The notes under the pieces are model-generated. The model was not told the DNA's origin and did no database searches. It was given only the letters and a program-made list of their open reading frames with translations. From Acanthacorydalis orientalis (lineage: Eukaryota; Arthropoda; Insecta; Megaloptera; Corydalidae), in contig CM068323.1 in assembly GCA_034766995.1 (NCBI GenBank), positions 23,463,846 through 23,527,845 on the forward strand: DNA of 64,000 bases. Reading direction: 5' to 3'. A program made the translations under genes and the position numbers. This document shows, piece after piece, positions 1-12,095 of the stretch (position 1 is its first letter; each line of letters opens with the position of its first letter).

Positions 1-1516
1 ATTTTCTTTTTAATTATTAACTAATATCTATATTTTATTTCATTTTCATATTATAATTAAAACATTTTAAAGTCAGAAATTAAAATATTACATTAATATT
101 CATTCAAAAAAATATTTCAAAAATATATGAAATTATTTACACAAGAGCTCATAACTCTTGGATAGTTTAAGATATGGGAATAAATCAAATATAGAAAAAA
201 TCGTAGAATATAACTTTTTAAATGAAGTCTTTATGTTCCTCCTACCTACTAATCACCATTGATAATATACTTCTGAAAACTTATGATAAGTTTTGTATTT
301 GTTTCGTCGTTTAATCTTTCACGGTTTCATTAAATTGTTTATCAGAGTTAAAATACCTTTTTCGATATCACGTTTTTGTCACGAGAATCATTAAAGGCCA
401 AATTGTGATAGATCGAAGCTATATATGGGTGTGATAAAATGTTAAGTTATATAAAATGTCTTCTTAAACAAGATCTAATACCATCTACCTCCCACTTGTT
501 TCCAGTACAGAAACGTAATCTCAAAGGAAGACTCTTGACTTTGACGGGCAAGTTAAAGCTGTCATAAAATAATAACAAGAGAAATAAACGTCAGATTTCT
601 TCACTGACAGATTGAAGAAATTCATTACACGTTGGTAGATAGTTATGGACAATTGAAAAAGAAATACACCATTTGCAAAGTTATATTCTAAGCTTTATGT
701 CTTTTTTTTGATACCACGAGGTCACAAACTATCAAGAGGAGTGTGCTCCTGTATAAAGACATAAAATTTTGAATTCTAATGATGTTGATGTTAATGATTT
801 TCTCTTCTTTTCAGTAGAATATTTAAAAAATATTCTATCTGTCATAACTAAAAGGGTTAATTTAGTTTGAAGTTCGTATAATTTATATAATAAATTAATA
901 TCGTCTCAATTATAAGTAAAACTTGATATCTCTTATTTTGATAATATTATAAAATCAAAACAACAAAAATATAAATTATTTCTACCATTGAAATTTTAAA
1001 CAAGATTTAAGTCTAATAGTAACAGTTTCTTAATTAATGTTAACTGATTTTGAGACATATATATAAGAAAGTTGCTTAATTTTTATTAAAATATATTTCT
1101 GGCTAAAAAAGTGGATAACTCCTTTATAAAATCTTATTTTGCATTTATACAAACAGTAACAAAATATTCTTATTACGTGATATCTTGTTTAAAATAATCT
1201 CCCTTATATGATATACAAATATTGAACATGATGGCAATGTTATATTGATCAAGATTTTTTTTGTTTCCAAGAAAAAAGTTTTTTTATGATTAAGTATTCA
1301 ATTAGATTTAAGGTTAAATGATTAACTTACTTTTCAATTTTTATGGGTTAAGCATGTCTGGATGACTTTGATCCACTCATTTTATTTTAACATTATTCAA
1401 TATAAAAAAATAAAATTGAAATGTTTATAGTCCTTTTTGATTTTTTTGTATTTTGCCTGACTTTATATAAATATTATTTTTTTATTCAAATACTAATCTC
1501 TCTCTTTCTCTGTACC

Positions 1517-1522
1517 TATCTA

Positions 1523-1561
<39 letters not shown>

Positions 1562-1562
1562 C
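1517..1562. repeat. Compound (CT)n(TA)n microsatellite
   Basis: A TATC/TC run changes into TA and is followed by imperfect CATACATA units. It accounts for the Ser/Leu- and Ile/Tyr-rich open frames on both strands here. Confidence 0.9.
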
Positions 1563-1619
1563 CATACATATATACATACATGTGCTTCCCCTGTTTTTTT
1601 CCATGTTTGTTTATATATT

Positions 1620-1960
1620 CACTCGTACGTGTGAACGTAGATTTCGTCTCTGACTTTTCATATCTGTAAAACCTCGGTGAACGGCGTACATTGGAAGTAC
1701 GAACTTCGAAACACAGTAATGATATCTGGTGAACATTCGATCTGGCTACTATAAATGCCGCGTCAGTGCGGGGCCAAGAACGACTTCCGTAAGATAGCGT
1801 GTCCGCCTGCACGAGCAGTGAGTCAGGTAGTCACGAATGGTTGGGTCCGTTGCTATCATGCTTGTTGAAGGAATTCAATTCCGTTGGGTGTGCAGGAATC
1901 CAAATAAAAGTGACTCATAACCAATCTACGATAACAGCCACTATGATTTTGGATTCAATC
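1620..1960. other. GC- and CpG-richer island
   Basis: Base composition changes sharply from the AT-rich surroundings, with GCCGCGTCAGTGCGGGGCC near its centre and many CG dinucleotides. Open frames on both strands are short and unlike any family known to me. It could be an intronic enhancer or conserved element. Confidence 0.35.
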
Positions 1961-2144
1961 GTCATGAAAAATAAACGAATGCGGTGTGATTTACCGGAAA
2001 ACTCCGGTCTAATCTCATACATTTAATCTTCAGATATTAACTATTATAAACGGGTATAAAGGAAAAAGTAATGACCTCACCGATTAAGTTTTGTTCTGAT
2101 TTGGACAGAGTAATTTAGTTAATACCAAATTTAACGTTTATTAT

Positions 2145-2150
<6 letters not shown>

Positions 2151-2219
<69 letters not shown>
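2151..2219. repeat. (TA)n microsatellite
   Basis: About 69 uninterrupted bases. Confidence 0.95.
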
Positions 2220-2221
<2 letters not shown>

Positions 2222-3434
2222 TCTTAAGTAAACTAGAGGATACCCAGCACAATTGTGCAGCTGTATATTTCTTAATTACAATATAACACATCTATCTTTT
2301 CAAACAAAATAAGAGAGTAATGGATGTTAATGTTAAAAATTATAATTTAAAATGTCTTTAGAATTAGACAAGCATACATTCTAGCTACATATTTAATTTA
2401 TTTATATGTAAAATTAGTAAAAGAATTAATTTTAGAAATTAAGTTTAGTAATCTTTCATTTAAAAGGCAAATTCTCTTTAAAAAAGAATAAAAAATTACT
2501 TGGAATCCGACTAGAACTCGACAAACAGTAATCTGGTTTAATACTATCAACCAGTATACGTAAGTGACATAATTCTTGTAAAATGTATAATTTATAAACA
2601 AGAATGATGACATATATGGATGTAGACTTTTTTTCGTTATTATAATGTATGATGACTGTTAATGAAGTAGATATTTTATATATTTTTTAGTGTTGATGAG
2701 TGATTGTTGAAGAAAATTATAAATATGTATAGAGGGGCAGAAAGAGAAAGAAGAACTAACATACATAATTAAAAGTGAAAATCAAGTAAAATAAAACATT
2801 ATTACTCAACATATTTCGGCCATACGTTGCGAGATATTATCAAATTTGATTCCAGTGCAGTTTTCTGCAAGCGTAATCAAATCATTGCTTTCATATGTAG
2901 TAATAAAACATACATAACATCGTTTCAGGTACGTGAATTTTCCGCTGAACTCGATAATAACACATGTTGAAAAACGGAATTAATTACAAAACCAAATTTC
3001 CTAACAGTATCAAATATGCTTTCTGTACAATATTAATTTGAAACTATGGCATAAGAATAAAAGTCCGTTTTATATAGGATTTAAAAGTTGATGTAGCGCC
3101 TATATAAAACATAATGTATGCGCATTTTTTGTTATGGTAATTTAATAAGTATGTTACGTATGTGATAAAATATGAAATTTTCATTTTGTTCAATTTACAT
3201 ACAGAACTGAATAAGTTTAAGAAAGGACTTTTTTTTACTTTAAAATACAGTTCGTAGTTTTTTTTATTCTGATAAAGTTACTGTTCATATATTATATTTT
3301 TCTTTTATGATTCATTGGATTTATAAAATTTAATAGAGGCGAAAATTGTATCCCTTGAAAATTAAAAATTAGTTTTCTTCCGAAGACAGTTTCAGTGAAT
3401 TAGAAAAATCGGATTCACATCGCAATAAATTCTG

Positions 3435-3711
3435 GCAGTGTCGCTATATTTACTTTAACAAATGAATTTTCCTTCGCCACGCAAACAATAATTTTTTTTC
3501 TGATTAAAAATGTTCAAATTGATTGTTGATCATTTTTATCTATCACATTTTCTCTATCTTAATGCTCTAAAATGATGACATCGCCATAGAAATGCATATA
3601 ATCAAAAATCATTAATGAACAATTATCAATTATTAAACATTTTTGAATGGGAAAAATGTAATTCGTAGGGCGAATGAAAATTTTATTTCTGGTCCTGGAT
3701 TTGGCCACAGT
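3435..3711. mobile_element. M1 repeat, near full-length palindromic MITE-like copy
   Basis: One of the two best copies of the family. The left end (CAGTGTCGCTATATTTAC) and the right end (GGATTTGGCCACAG) are inverted versions of each other, and similarity continues inward: AACAAATGAATTTTCC, ACGCAAACAATAATTT and CTGATTAAAAATGTTC on the left have complements on the right. The centre holds the GATGACATC motif also seen in other copies. TA follows the right end. No open frame for a transposase is present, as expected for a non-autonomous element. Confidence 0.7.
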
Positions 3712-4442
3712 AATAAAAGTTATATCATAACAAACTTTTTTTTAGAATCCTATATTGAATGTTATTAAAATAAATGAAATAAAAACATAAAATATAGGTT
3801 CATTTTTAAACAAATGCATACAACCATACATAGGTGTTCTACTTCACACTTATTGTTGTAATTACAAACATATTGTCCTTATTGCATACATTTACCTAAT
3901 CTGAAACATACTAAACACTTTAATACATATAAATGTAATAAATTCAACCAAACAGTGTAGTTGTATTTAGTGATAATGTGAATTTACCTGTTTGTGTTGG
4001 GTCGTAAGTACCTCCTTATTTAAGTCTCCCGTCGTATGGATTCTGCTCCACACTTTCTTACAAATTATTCTATACATACATACATATATATATACTCTTT
4101 TTTACTACATACAGTTTTCTTTTTGATATTTGAATATATGTTATTTATCAAACGAATTATTTATTTTGCGATAAATGTAATTTTTATAAAAAATTTAAAG
4201 AATCTTAATATTTTATTAAATTTATTATATTTATTGAAAAATCATTTTAGAAACTTACGTTTTATGTTTAGATTTTGTATTAAAAAGCACACACATTCTT
4301 CAAAAGGAAAGAAAAGTTTTTGTAAGGAACTTTGTATCTTTTTGTTGAAGTAGTGTGTAATAAAAAGGAATTGAAAAATCTATAAACACGTACCTACACA
4401 CATATACAGGTATGTGAATACATTCATGAATACCTTTGATAC

Positions 4443-4502
4443 ACAAACACACACACATATATATATATACATATATATATACATACATATATATATACAC
4501 AT
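4443..4502. repeat. Compound (AC)n / (AT)n / ATAC microsatellite
   Basis: CA units pass into TA broken by CATACATA interruptions. These explain a Tyr/Ile/Val-rich minus-strand open frame. Confidence 0.9.
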
Positions 4503-4611
4503 AAATACAGTGAACCAAAAATCAGTTAACCATATTTAAAATCGTTTTTTTTATTTAAAAACTTTTTAAAAATTATTAAAAATAAAATCCGATATCACAG
4601 TATGGTTTTAG

Positions 4612-4775
4612 CACTGTAATTAAATTAATATGTGCTCACTTCATATATTAATTCGCTTCATACACAAACCACAAACATTTTTTGATTATAATCTTCTCTA
4701 ATTATTTAATGATTATTTTTGATCAGAAAATGTTTTTGTGCTTTTTGGAGTGAAAAAGAATTCACGTTTAAAAGT
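4612..4775. mobile_element. M1 repeat, internally deleted copy
   Basis: Left outer part CACTGTAATTAAATT, then CACAAACCACAAACATTT, a shortened centre, and a right inner part reading TGATCAGAAAATG followed by TTTGGAGTGAAAAAGAATTC. Both inverted halves are present but the middle is missing about 100 bases compared with the copy at 3435. Confidence 0.55.
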
Positions 4776-5329
4776 ATTCATGCTTTTGCAGAGAAGTGAA
4801 AAATTACTTTGTAGAAATGGAACCTGTTCGGTTCAGTGGGCAAGTTACTGTACTTTAACAGACTGTTACAAGTTTTGCTGCATTAATCTGTATCATCAAC
4901 TAATCTTTCAAATATTTTTTTCAAAATTTTCTTAGAGGTGATGTAAGTCTGTTAGTTTTCTTATAAGACTTGATTTTCCACGATTCTCTCCATTCAGACG
5001 TTACAAAAACTCAAATCTTTTTCGCAAAGTAGTCAGTCAACACTTTCTCGGTTCTTTATTTTTAATGATTATTATTAACGAAACATTCGAAGAAAATAAT
5101 CAATAAAAATTATCTTACATATAAATGGATCGTTTAGTTCCATTCAATACAAACGCTATATTTAGTATATCATTTGTATGTACAAATTTGACTGTAAATC
5201 CATTCGTTAAAATGATAGTGCAAGTAACTCACTAGAAAAGGAGTACATACTTGTTTCAATATGAATAATATATACGATCGGGGTATAAAATACAAACAGG
5301 ATATCTGTACCAACGTAAAGTACACACGT

Positions 5330-5530
5330 TAAAGCATGAAGCATATTCAGTCAATGAGCTTCATTCTATGCGTTCGATATTTTACATGTGGATGGCAGCG
5401 ATCTCGCTCATTCCGCTACATTTCGAATAAATCAATAGCGGGGCCTCCGCCTCCGGGCGGCAGTCGCGCGAGTCTATAAAGTACGCCATCTGCATCTGTA
5501 ATGCAGCACGTGATTATACGGAACAAATGA
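5330..5530. promoter_or_regulatory. GC-rich spot with a TATAAA box
   Basis: GGGGCCTCCGCCTCCGGGCG is the most GC-rich run in the window. TATAAA follows at 5475-5480 and a palindromic GCACGTGA E-box-like site near 5507. The order GC-rich block, TATAAA, then 30 bases of mixed sequence is promoter-like. No clear initiator or downstream open frame is present, so it may be an enhancer instead. Confidence 0.3.
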
Positions 5531-5829
5531 TACTGGATGATGCCGAGCATTCAACAAAAAGAACTGCCTGTGATGTGACTACACATGCATATATAATGTT
5601 TCTTATGTACCTACATTACCTGCAAAACATATTGATATGATACATAATATGATACAAGAGTTGGCGACGGGAACTCATGGACTGATATGTTCTTCCATAG
5701 AAATATGTATATGGATGTTGCGATAGATGTTTTATATGTTCGACCGCGCATATATGTTCTTTAACATCGGCGATGAATACTAATCTCCACAAAAAAGTCG
5801 ATTTTTTTTTGATTTATATATTTTACAGT

Positions 5830-5831
<2 letters not shown>

Positions 5832-5893
<62 letters not shown>
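5832..5893. repeat. (TA)n with GTATGTAT tail
   Basis: A perfect TA run of about 54 bases, then interrupted TATG units. Confidence 0.95.
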
Positions 5894-6463
5894 ACTTCTA
5901 ATACTTCGAAAGAATTCAAGTCTTATAAAAAGATGATAAGAAAGAGCGAAATCTATTATATTAGGCCATGTGTTATCCTTATAGGAGTCAATAAATGTCT
6001 ATATGTATACAATTCCAACCATATATGAAATGTTTAATGCTCATACAAAGTTACTTTTGAAAATAATTCACGATAGAATGAAAGAAATTAAAATTAATAG
6101 ACAATATTTTACATAGTTGACAGCACATTGCCGCGGTACGATAAATGCGATGGTTTATAATCTAATTTGCATTATTATATGAGTGTATAGGTAAAATGTT
6201 TGCGAGAAAAAAAATGAAAATTTTCTTCCTTCACCAAAATGAGCTTTTGATTTATAGACAGCTATTATCGTGCATTTCTCTTGTCTTCAGTTTTTTTTAT
6301 AGTCACTTTTTCTACTTATTTTCTGTGACCTTATATACATTATTTCATATCTCAATTACGAACAACTACAATTATTTTTATAAAACTGTCATCGTATCTC
6401 TATGAAAGTTGTTCGAAATATTCTTTTGATTTAGCTGTTCGTTGGATGAATTTGTATGTATCT

Positions 6464-6466
<3 letters not shown>

Positions 6467-6505
<39 letters not shown>
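6467..6505. repeat. (AT)n microsatellite
   Basis: About 39 bases, just left of the M1 copy at 6526. Confidence 0.95.
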
Positions 6506-6506
<1 letters not shown>

Positions 6507-6525
6507 CATTAAAATAATTTTATAT

Positions 6526-6775
6526 ATTCATAGATAAATTTATCTCTCACTCCATAATTCACAAATTCTTCTCTGATCAATGAATGCTTATTGACTGTTT
6601 TTTATTGTTGCTCATGCTCTATTTCATGGCATTTCCATCATTCTCATAGTGTTAAATATTGAAATGAATAAAAGCAAGCATTGAAAATAATCAACAATTA
6701 TTAATTTATCAGAAAAATGTTTCTAGTTTGTTGGTTGAGAGAAAAATTCATTTGTGGAAGTGAATTTAGCCACAG
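6526..6775. mobile_element. M1 repeat, near full-length copy beside a TA array
   Basis: The left half has TCTCTCACTCCATAATTCAC, and the right half runs from ATCAACAATTATTAATTT to the family end GTGAATTTAGCCACAG. The centre contains TTTTTTATTGTTGCTCATGC and its rough complement. A TA array ends about 20 bases before the left end. Confidence 0.65.
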
Positions 6776-6844
6776 TGACAGAATTGTATTATAATGATTT
6801 TATATAATTAAGAACTTTGCGCTGTGGTAGAAATTAGAATGTTA

Positions 6845-6925
6845 ACAATCAAAAAGTATCGTTGATTATTTATTGAACATTTTTTATTAAAAAAATATTT
6901 AAGATTTATAGAATGAAAGAAAAAT
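6845..6925. mobile_element. M1 repeat, half copy
   Basis: Shows only the inner part of one half: CAATCAAAAAGTATCGTTG, then GATTATTTATTGAACATTTT and a decayed GAATGAAAGAAAAAT outer part. It lies just downstream of the 6526 copy in the same orientation as that copy's right half. Confidence 0.4.
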
Positions 6926-7090
6926 AAAATTGTAATAAAGGGAAATATCTATTAAAAGAATCAAATAGTAAATTAAAACATCTAGTTTATATCCAAAATG
7001 TTTAAGCTAAGTTGACGTTTTACACTAGTCTTTTTTTCTAAAAATAATGTTTGAAAAATGTAATCATTAATTATAAATAATATAAGTCCA

Positions 7091-7112
7091 ATATATATAT
7101 ATATATATATAT
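7091..7112. repeat. Short (AT)n
   Basis: 22 bases, uninterrupted. Confidence 0.9.
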
Positions 7113-7687
7113 AAACAATCTTCTGAGGATATTGATAATTTATTATTTAGATTTATACAAAATTAAAATTATATATAACCTTGAAGCGACCTGCCATGTA
7201 TTGTTGAAAAAAATAAATGTCGAAACATACATTTTCTCGAAACCGTAGATGAGAAAACCGTGAGTGTTTGATATGTATCCATTATAGCCAACAGGTGAAA
7301 CACCTGTGCAGATAACAGGATCGTTGTACAATTTACACAGGATTACAATGCAAAATAAAATGTTTTCCCGCTTGATAATGGTATACGTTGGCCGTCTCAA
7401 AGCAATAATAGTAAAATACCCAATTGTATTGTAAGCAAAAAAGATGTAAATGACACTCGCAAGAAACTCTCCATTAACCCATACCATATTTCTTAAGTGG
7501 TTTTAGCAATTTCCTCGCACAGTTCAGTTACAGTGCGTTATAACTTTACTCATTATGAAAATATGAATGAACTACATAATTTACATTCGGAATGAACAGT
7601 TTTTCTTCAATGCAATTTGTACAAGAATTTCATAAGGTGAAAACGTAAAAATTAAATGATTGTACATTATTCAAATTATTACAAGAA

Positions 7688-7865
7688 TGGATAAATTTAC
7701 TTTCACAAATTAATATTTCATTCGGCTCACAAACAGCAGAATTCTTCTAATCAAAAACGTTCTATAATCGAGCATCGATGATTTTTAATTATTGCTTATA
7801 CCTAATTCAATAGTGATGACATTTTCATCGTTTTGTTCTTTAATGATCCTTCATCTTTCATTCAC
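7688..7865. mobile_element. M1 repeat, left half plus centre
   Basis: Starts GATAAATTTACTTTCACAAA, continues with a CACAAACAGCAGAATTC-like block, a TCTAATCAAAAACGTTC block and the central AATAGTGATGACATTTTCAT. The second half is missing or beyond recognition. Confidence 0.55.
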
Positions 7866-8407
7866 TTAAATTATCTTCAAATAGTGTAAAAGGACGTACG
7901 TTTTAATTAGGTAGATATCTGTAGCTATAACTACAAGTTTTCAAATTGAGAGAGTAGCATAATAATAAACAATATTTGTCATACAACAAAATAATATGAT
8001 TTTTATCTTAATACGGAATTTAAATTTCATGAAGAAGAAATAGATATGATATCCTTCTATGCCATTTATTAATCACTTTGTCACTGTAGTCTGACTAGCT
8101 CAATATAACAAGTAACAAAGGCTTAAATACATGTTAGAGTATAGTAAATACAGATTTAAATACTATAAGGATACTTAGATTTTGTAAGAAATACGTTTTC
8201 TTCTTAACAATGAAAAAGTGTTCACTATGTGTCTGTATTAGTTGAAATACACCTTTATTTTCTTTATATTTCTCAAGTATGTCGAGATATAATTTTCATT
8301 CGTCGTTATTATTTCACGTTTTTATATACATTTCATCCAAGAAATTTACAGTTCTTTTACTTTTACATTTCCTAGTATAAAAGAAACTTTCTAGTCACAT
8401 CAATGTA

Positions 8408-8430
8408 GTATATATATATATATATATATT
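8408..8430. repeat. Short (TA)n
   Basis: 23 bases, uninterrupted. Confidence 0.9.
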
Positions 8431-9036
8431 GAATGTATACATATGACCTTATATATTTTCACAAAACAGTAAAATTTGAAATAACTTCGAAAAATTGTCA
8501 GTAAAAAAATGAAATATTTGACGCGTTTATTTTCAAGAACTGTAAATATATGTATCAAATCTACACACTATCCAAATAAAATGTCCGAAAAAAGGGAAAC
8601 GGAATAAATTCTCGTTTCGTACACGAAATTATACGACGAAAATACTCTGAGATATTTTTTATTTGTTCACATAATATAAAACGAATTTTTTTCCATTAAA
8701 CTTTCCTCAACTTATTCGAACATTTAATAACACACATTCATCTCGGTTTTAATTCGATTTGTGGCCTCGGCTGATATTTCGACGTGTAAAAATTGCACGC
8801 ATTTATAAATAAATTTAACAAATGTTTATAATTTTTAAATCAATTTGAATTCGAAGATTGAAGAAACAATTTCATGGATATAAATATAAAAAAAAACGAT
8901 TATATTATAAAGCATGAAACATACATTTATTTAGAATCGAATCTCATAATATAATTTATCTAAATTTATTTGTTATTTTCGAGGAAAGAATTTATCTTCT
9001 TGAAGAAAATATACGAACTTTTATATTCTATATATG

Positions 9037-9051
9037 CGTGTGTGTGTGTGT
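9037..9051. repeat. Short (GT)n
   Basis: 15 bases, preceded by TATATATGC. Confidence 0.8.
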
Positions 9052-9612
9052 TTTATTTATCCAGCCACGCAATGAAACGTACACATATGAAATATGTGGA
9101 GTAGATTCTTTTCCACGCAAATAAAATTCTTCTGTTGTCTTTTTAAGAAAAACAGATTACAAAAAAATCTTGAGCATGTCCAGCGCTCACAATTCATTGT
9201 TTCACGAATGAGATAAGGGAATCTACTGGCAATTTATGATATAACCCCTGGGAGGTTACAGTTGGGAATGGAGTCGTTCAGAAAAAATCAATAACACAGA
9301 TGAAAAATTTTGAAACATTCTAGTTTATGCATCTTATTTGTTATATAAATAAATTAACCCACACACACATACACACCCTCCCACTCGCACACATGCATAC
9401 AGAAATACAAATAATTTTTTTTGAATTATAGCGACAGTTACTTTTTAATTAAATAGTATTTATTTGATTTCAATAAACAGTAATTATCGAATATTTCTGT
9501 TTATAAATTTATGCAGGTCAACCAGAATAAACCACGACCTAAATTGATTTAAAACATTTAAAAGTATTCATACAACGGTAAATAATTATTTATAACACAA
9601 ATCGTTGTGAAA

Positions 9613-9813
9613 CGTGTTGTCCTGATGGCCTTTGTCCTTTTGGATTACATAAGTTTCTGTTCTGCAGTACTAGTTTTGGCACGTGTGCCATTATCAGTTA
9701 GAATTTAGATAACTTTATCTAATTTATCTAAATTCTACTTGATGATAGCACATTTGTAGAAGATAACGGAAGTTCGAGTAATTCATAAGAACGAAAACTA
9801 CCAGGACAACACA
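9613..9813. mobile_element. M2 repeat, best full-length copy (palindromic MITE-like)
   Basis: The left end CGTGTTGTCCTGATGGC matches the complement of the right end (ACTACCAGGACAACACAT). Similarity between the halves runs through a GGATTAC / GTAATTC pair and GTGCCATTATCA / TGATGATAGCAC to a perfect 14-base central pair, TAGAATTTAGATAA (9699-9712) and its complement (9724-9737). The whole element can fold back on itself. No coding sequence is present. Confidence 0.62.
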
Positions 9814-10000
9814 TTAATGGAAGCACTGGTATAAACACATACAATTATAATTTTATGGTGCATGTTGAAAATATTCTCATCTACATTAAAACATTACCGA
9901 ATTGTTTTACTTCATTAATAGATATTTTTCATAAAACAATTGAATTAGTTCTGCGGATGGAATTAGTAACAAATAATTAATAATTTATATACTTTATACT

Positions 10001-10148
10001 CTGTGGCTAAATTTACTCTCGTAAAAAGATGAGTTAATGGTTCATTACTGAAGAACTAAGTTTCTAAATTCATCCTTATTACTTCTTTTAAACCAATAAC
10101 ATAAATCAAGGAGAAGTAACTGATTAATATTTATTTGCAACGTAACAG
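10001..10148. mobile_element. M1 repeat, short decayed copy
   Basis: Begins CTGTGGCTAAATTTACTC, the clearest single instance of the family's end, preceded by TA two bases upstream. A possible opposite end, ATTTATTTGCAACGTAACAG followed by TA, lies near 10148. The interior is poorly matched, so the right boundary is a guess. Confidence 0.4.
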
Positions 10149-10255
10149 TAACAGAAAATGAAATGCTTTTTCGTTGCATTATTTTCTTTACACTTCATTA
10201 ATTAGTTAGATAGTAGTCAGACGCTGTGAACACTAACATTTAAATCTAATAATTC

Positions 10256-10257
<2 letters not shown>

Positions 10258-10306
<49 letters not shown>
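10258..10306. repeat. (TA)n microsatellite
   Basis: 49 bases, ending about 100 bases before the laminin G exon acceptor. Confidence 0.95.
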
Positions 10307-10313
<7 letters not shown>

Positions 10314-10408
10314 GTTACAAACCACTAAACACAATTCAATGATAATTACATCTCTAAAGTATAAAAACAAGTAAAATATCAATATTTACATAGATTTTTT
10401 TATTACAG

Positions 10409-10610
10409 AACTGACTGTAAGATCACCAAGATTTTCGGGACATGGTTGGCTCGCATTTCCTGCCTTACGAGCGGCCTACAAACATGTGCAACTCACTATG
10501 GAATTACGTCCAGAGGCCTACGACGGTATATTCTTCCTAACTGGTGAACGAGATGACATGGCTGGCGATTTTATGGCTTTATTACTTCATCAAGGATTTG
10601 TTGAATTCAG
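10409..10610 (+). CDS. Internal exon: N-terminal part of a laminin G domain (agrin/perlecan/eyes shut-like)
   Basis: The exon lies between a polypyrimidine acceptor (TTTTTTTATTACAG, ending 10408) and a donor (AG|GTTAGT at 10611). It is open only in the frame whose first full codon is CTG at 10411, and gives 66 full codons plus two bases at each end. Residues 7-15 (RFSGHGWLA), 26-45 (hydrophobic strands ending DGIFFLTG) and 52-67 (GDFMALLLHQGFVEFR) follow the early beta strands of laminin G domains. In these families the next residues are usually an FDxGSG-type turn, which would lie in the following exon. A complete domain is about 180 residues, so this is roughly the first 40%. Such domains bind glycans, dystroglycan or matrix partners outside the cell. 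The pattern most resembles agrin, perlecan and eyes shut; I cannot choose among them from one exon. There is no start or stop codon here. Codon use is less AT-extreme than the surroundings, as expected for selected coding sequence. Confidence 0.88.
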
Positions 10611-11029
10611 GTTAGTAAATTACAATTTTTTTAACATATATATATATATACATACATGTGTGGTTCTCATCTATAAATTTATTTATAATTAAACTATACA
10701 CTACAATAAAAAAATGTATAAATAGATTTAAATATACTCATTAATCGACAAAGAAATCAACTATAAATACAACGTTAACTAGCCGCTATACTATTTCTTA
10801 GATTATAATTTTAGATATATATATATATATACATAAACACACACATTGTGTTCGTTCTTAGTCTACCAGGCATTTAATTAGCATAATCCGTTCAAAATAT
10901 AAGGCTATAAGTAGTGAAACCATATTTAAGGGGTACACATTTTCATCTAAGACATTTAATTTTGTTAAATATATTCATAAGCATAAGAAAATCACAATAC
11001 AATAAAGAAACCGAATAAGTAATTTATGC

Positions 11030-11580
11030 GGTAATCAGTAGCGTCGGGAGCATTATGTGATACGTTACAACGTCAAACTAAAATTATTCCCAAAACACGA
11101 CCCTTTTAATTTATTAAAAGACACCATTAGTTTGCGAAGTAGCTTTGCGACGACCGCAACATGGCTGTAGGGTCCCTAAATAATGCTTACGCTTTAACCC
11201 GTTCAGTACGTCCCTGGAGACAATCACAGAGTTGATGAACTCTGACTAAAATGGTCGAAAGTCGACGTTCGGTGTTGTACGTTTGGTGGAAAAAGATGCC
11301 AACGAGCGCCACTGATGCGAATTGCGAAAAGTATTTTGTGCGCGATGTCAGGCGATTGGCTAATTTGCAATTTAAATTCGACAGTGGAGACTATAAAGAA
11401 GAGTATCGCGGCAACAGAAAAAGAATATACGCTAAAAGCATTACAAGACAAGAGCAATGCGACGACGAACACAGTACAGGGTTTGAGGTGAAAAGCTAAT
11501 TCGCGCAGTTTTTGTCGGACGTGGCGGCAAACATGCGTCATAAACGAAACATGGTTACGCTTAACTGTTCCAGTATTTTT
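11030..11580. other. GC-richer island just downstream of the laminin G exon
   Basis: About 550 bases of balanced composition begin about 420 bases after the donor. Overlapping open frames occur on both strands (105 codons minus, 82 codons plus), which is what balanced composition alone produces. Neither shows a domain. Its position early in the intron fits a regulatory element. Confidence 0.35.
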
Positions 11581-11982
11581 CTTTTATTCGACGAGTTTGT
11601 AAATAATGCACAATCTCTATACGGAATTCACACATGTTGACGTATACGCGTAAACAAAACGGTAATTAGTTCTTTTCCATATGCATAACTGCTCGTTTCT
11701 AAAGCATAATAACATTTCAAATTAGTATTTTTAATTTTATAAACTATTTCATTTTTCATCTCTAATTTGTTATTCGTTTGAATCGTTTTCGCATTTTCGA
11801 GGAATATATTAGTTAAAAATTTACTTCAACAATTGGCAATACGTTTTAAAAATACAACAGCAAATTATAAATAGAAAATTATAATTCACATATTATGTCT
11901 ATCGACATAGAAAGTATATGAAATGATTTATTTCGTAATAAACTCAAATAAATTGACTGCGTTTATAAATCAACCTTAAAAA

Positions 11983-12065
11983 TGTCCTGCTGATCTTATT
12001 TCTAAGAAATCTTTAAATATCAAGATAATACACTAACAGGATCAGAGGTATAAAAATAGACAATT
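11983..12065. mobile_element. M2 repeat, short internally deleted copy
   Basis: Carries TGTCCTGCTGATCTTATTTC on one side and a degraded CAAGATAATACACTAACAGG on the other. It is followed by AGGTATAAAAATAGACAATT, a block also found after the M2-like sequence near 53330 and, in weaker form, after the copies at 9613 and 51424. Confidence 0.35.
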
Positions 12066-12095
12066 ATACCTTTATAAATAACAATATAAGCTATT

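Larger units (their letters stand above)
1..10408 (+). other. Non-coding stretch upstream of the exon, probably intron
   Basis: No exon was recognised. The stretch holds TA microsatellites, five M1 repeat copies (3.4, 4.6, 6.5, 6.8, 7.7 kb), a short decayed M1 copy (10.0 kb), one M2 repeat (9.6 kb) and two GC-richer islands (1.6 and 5.4 kb). Short open frames here are explained by TA arrays or chance in AT-rich DNA. It is called intron only because the exon at 10409 starts with an acceptor, so at least the part next to it must be intronic; how far the intron extends is inferred. Confidence 0.55.

Noticed and set aside
2921..2936. CGTTTCAG|GTACGT as a further recursive splice candidate
   Set aside because: The pyrimidine tract is too short, and it lies upstream of the exon where the gene's extent is unknown.
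7143..7487. 114-codon open frame on the minus strand with a hydrophobic N-terminus
   Set aside because: It resembles no receptor or channel family, has no splice context, and hydrophobic frames of this length are expected in AT-rich DNA.
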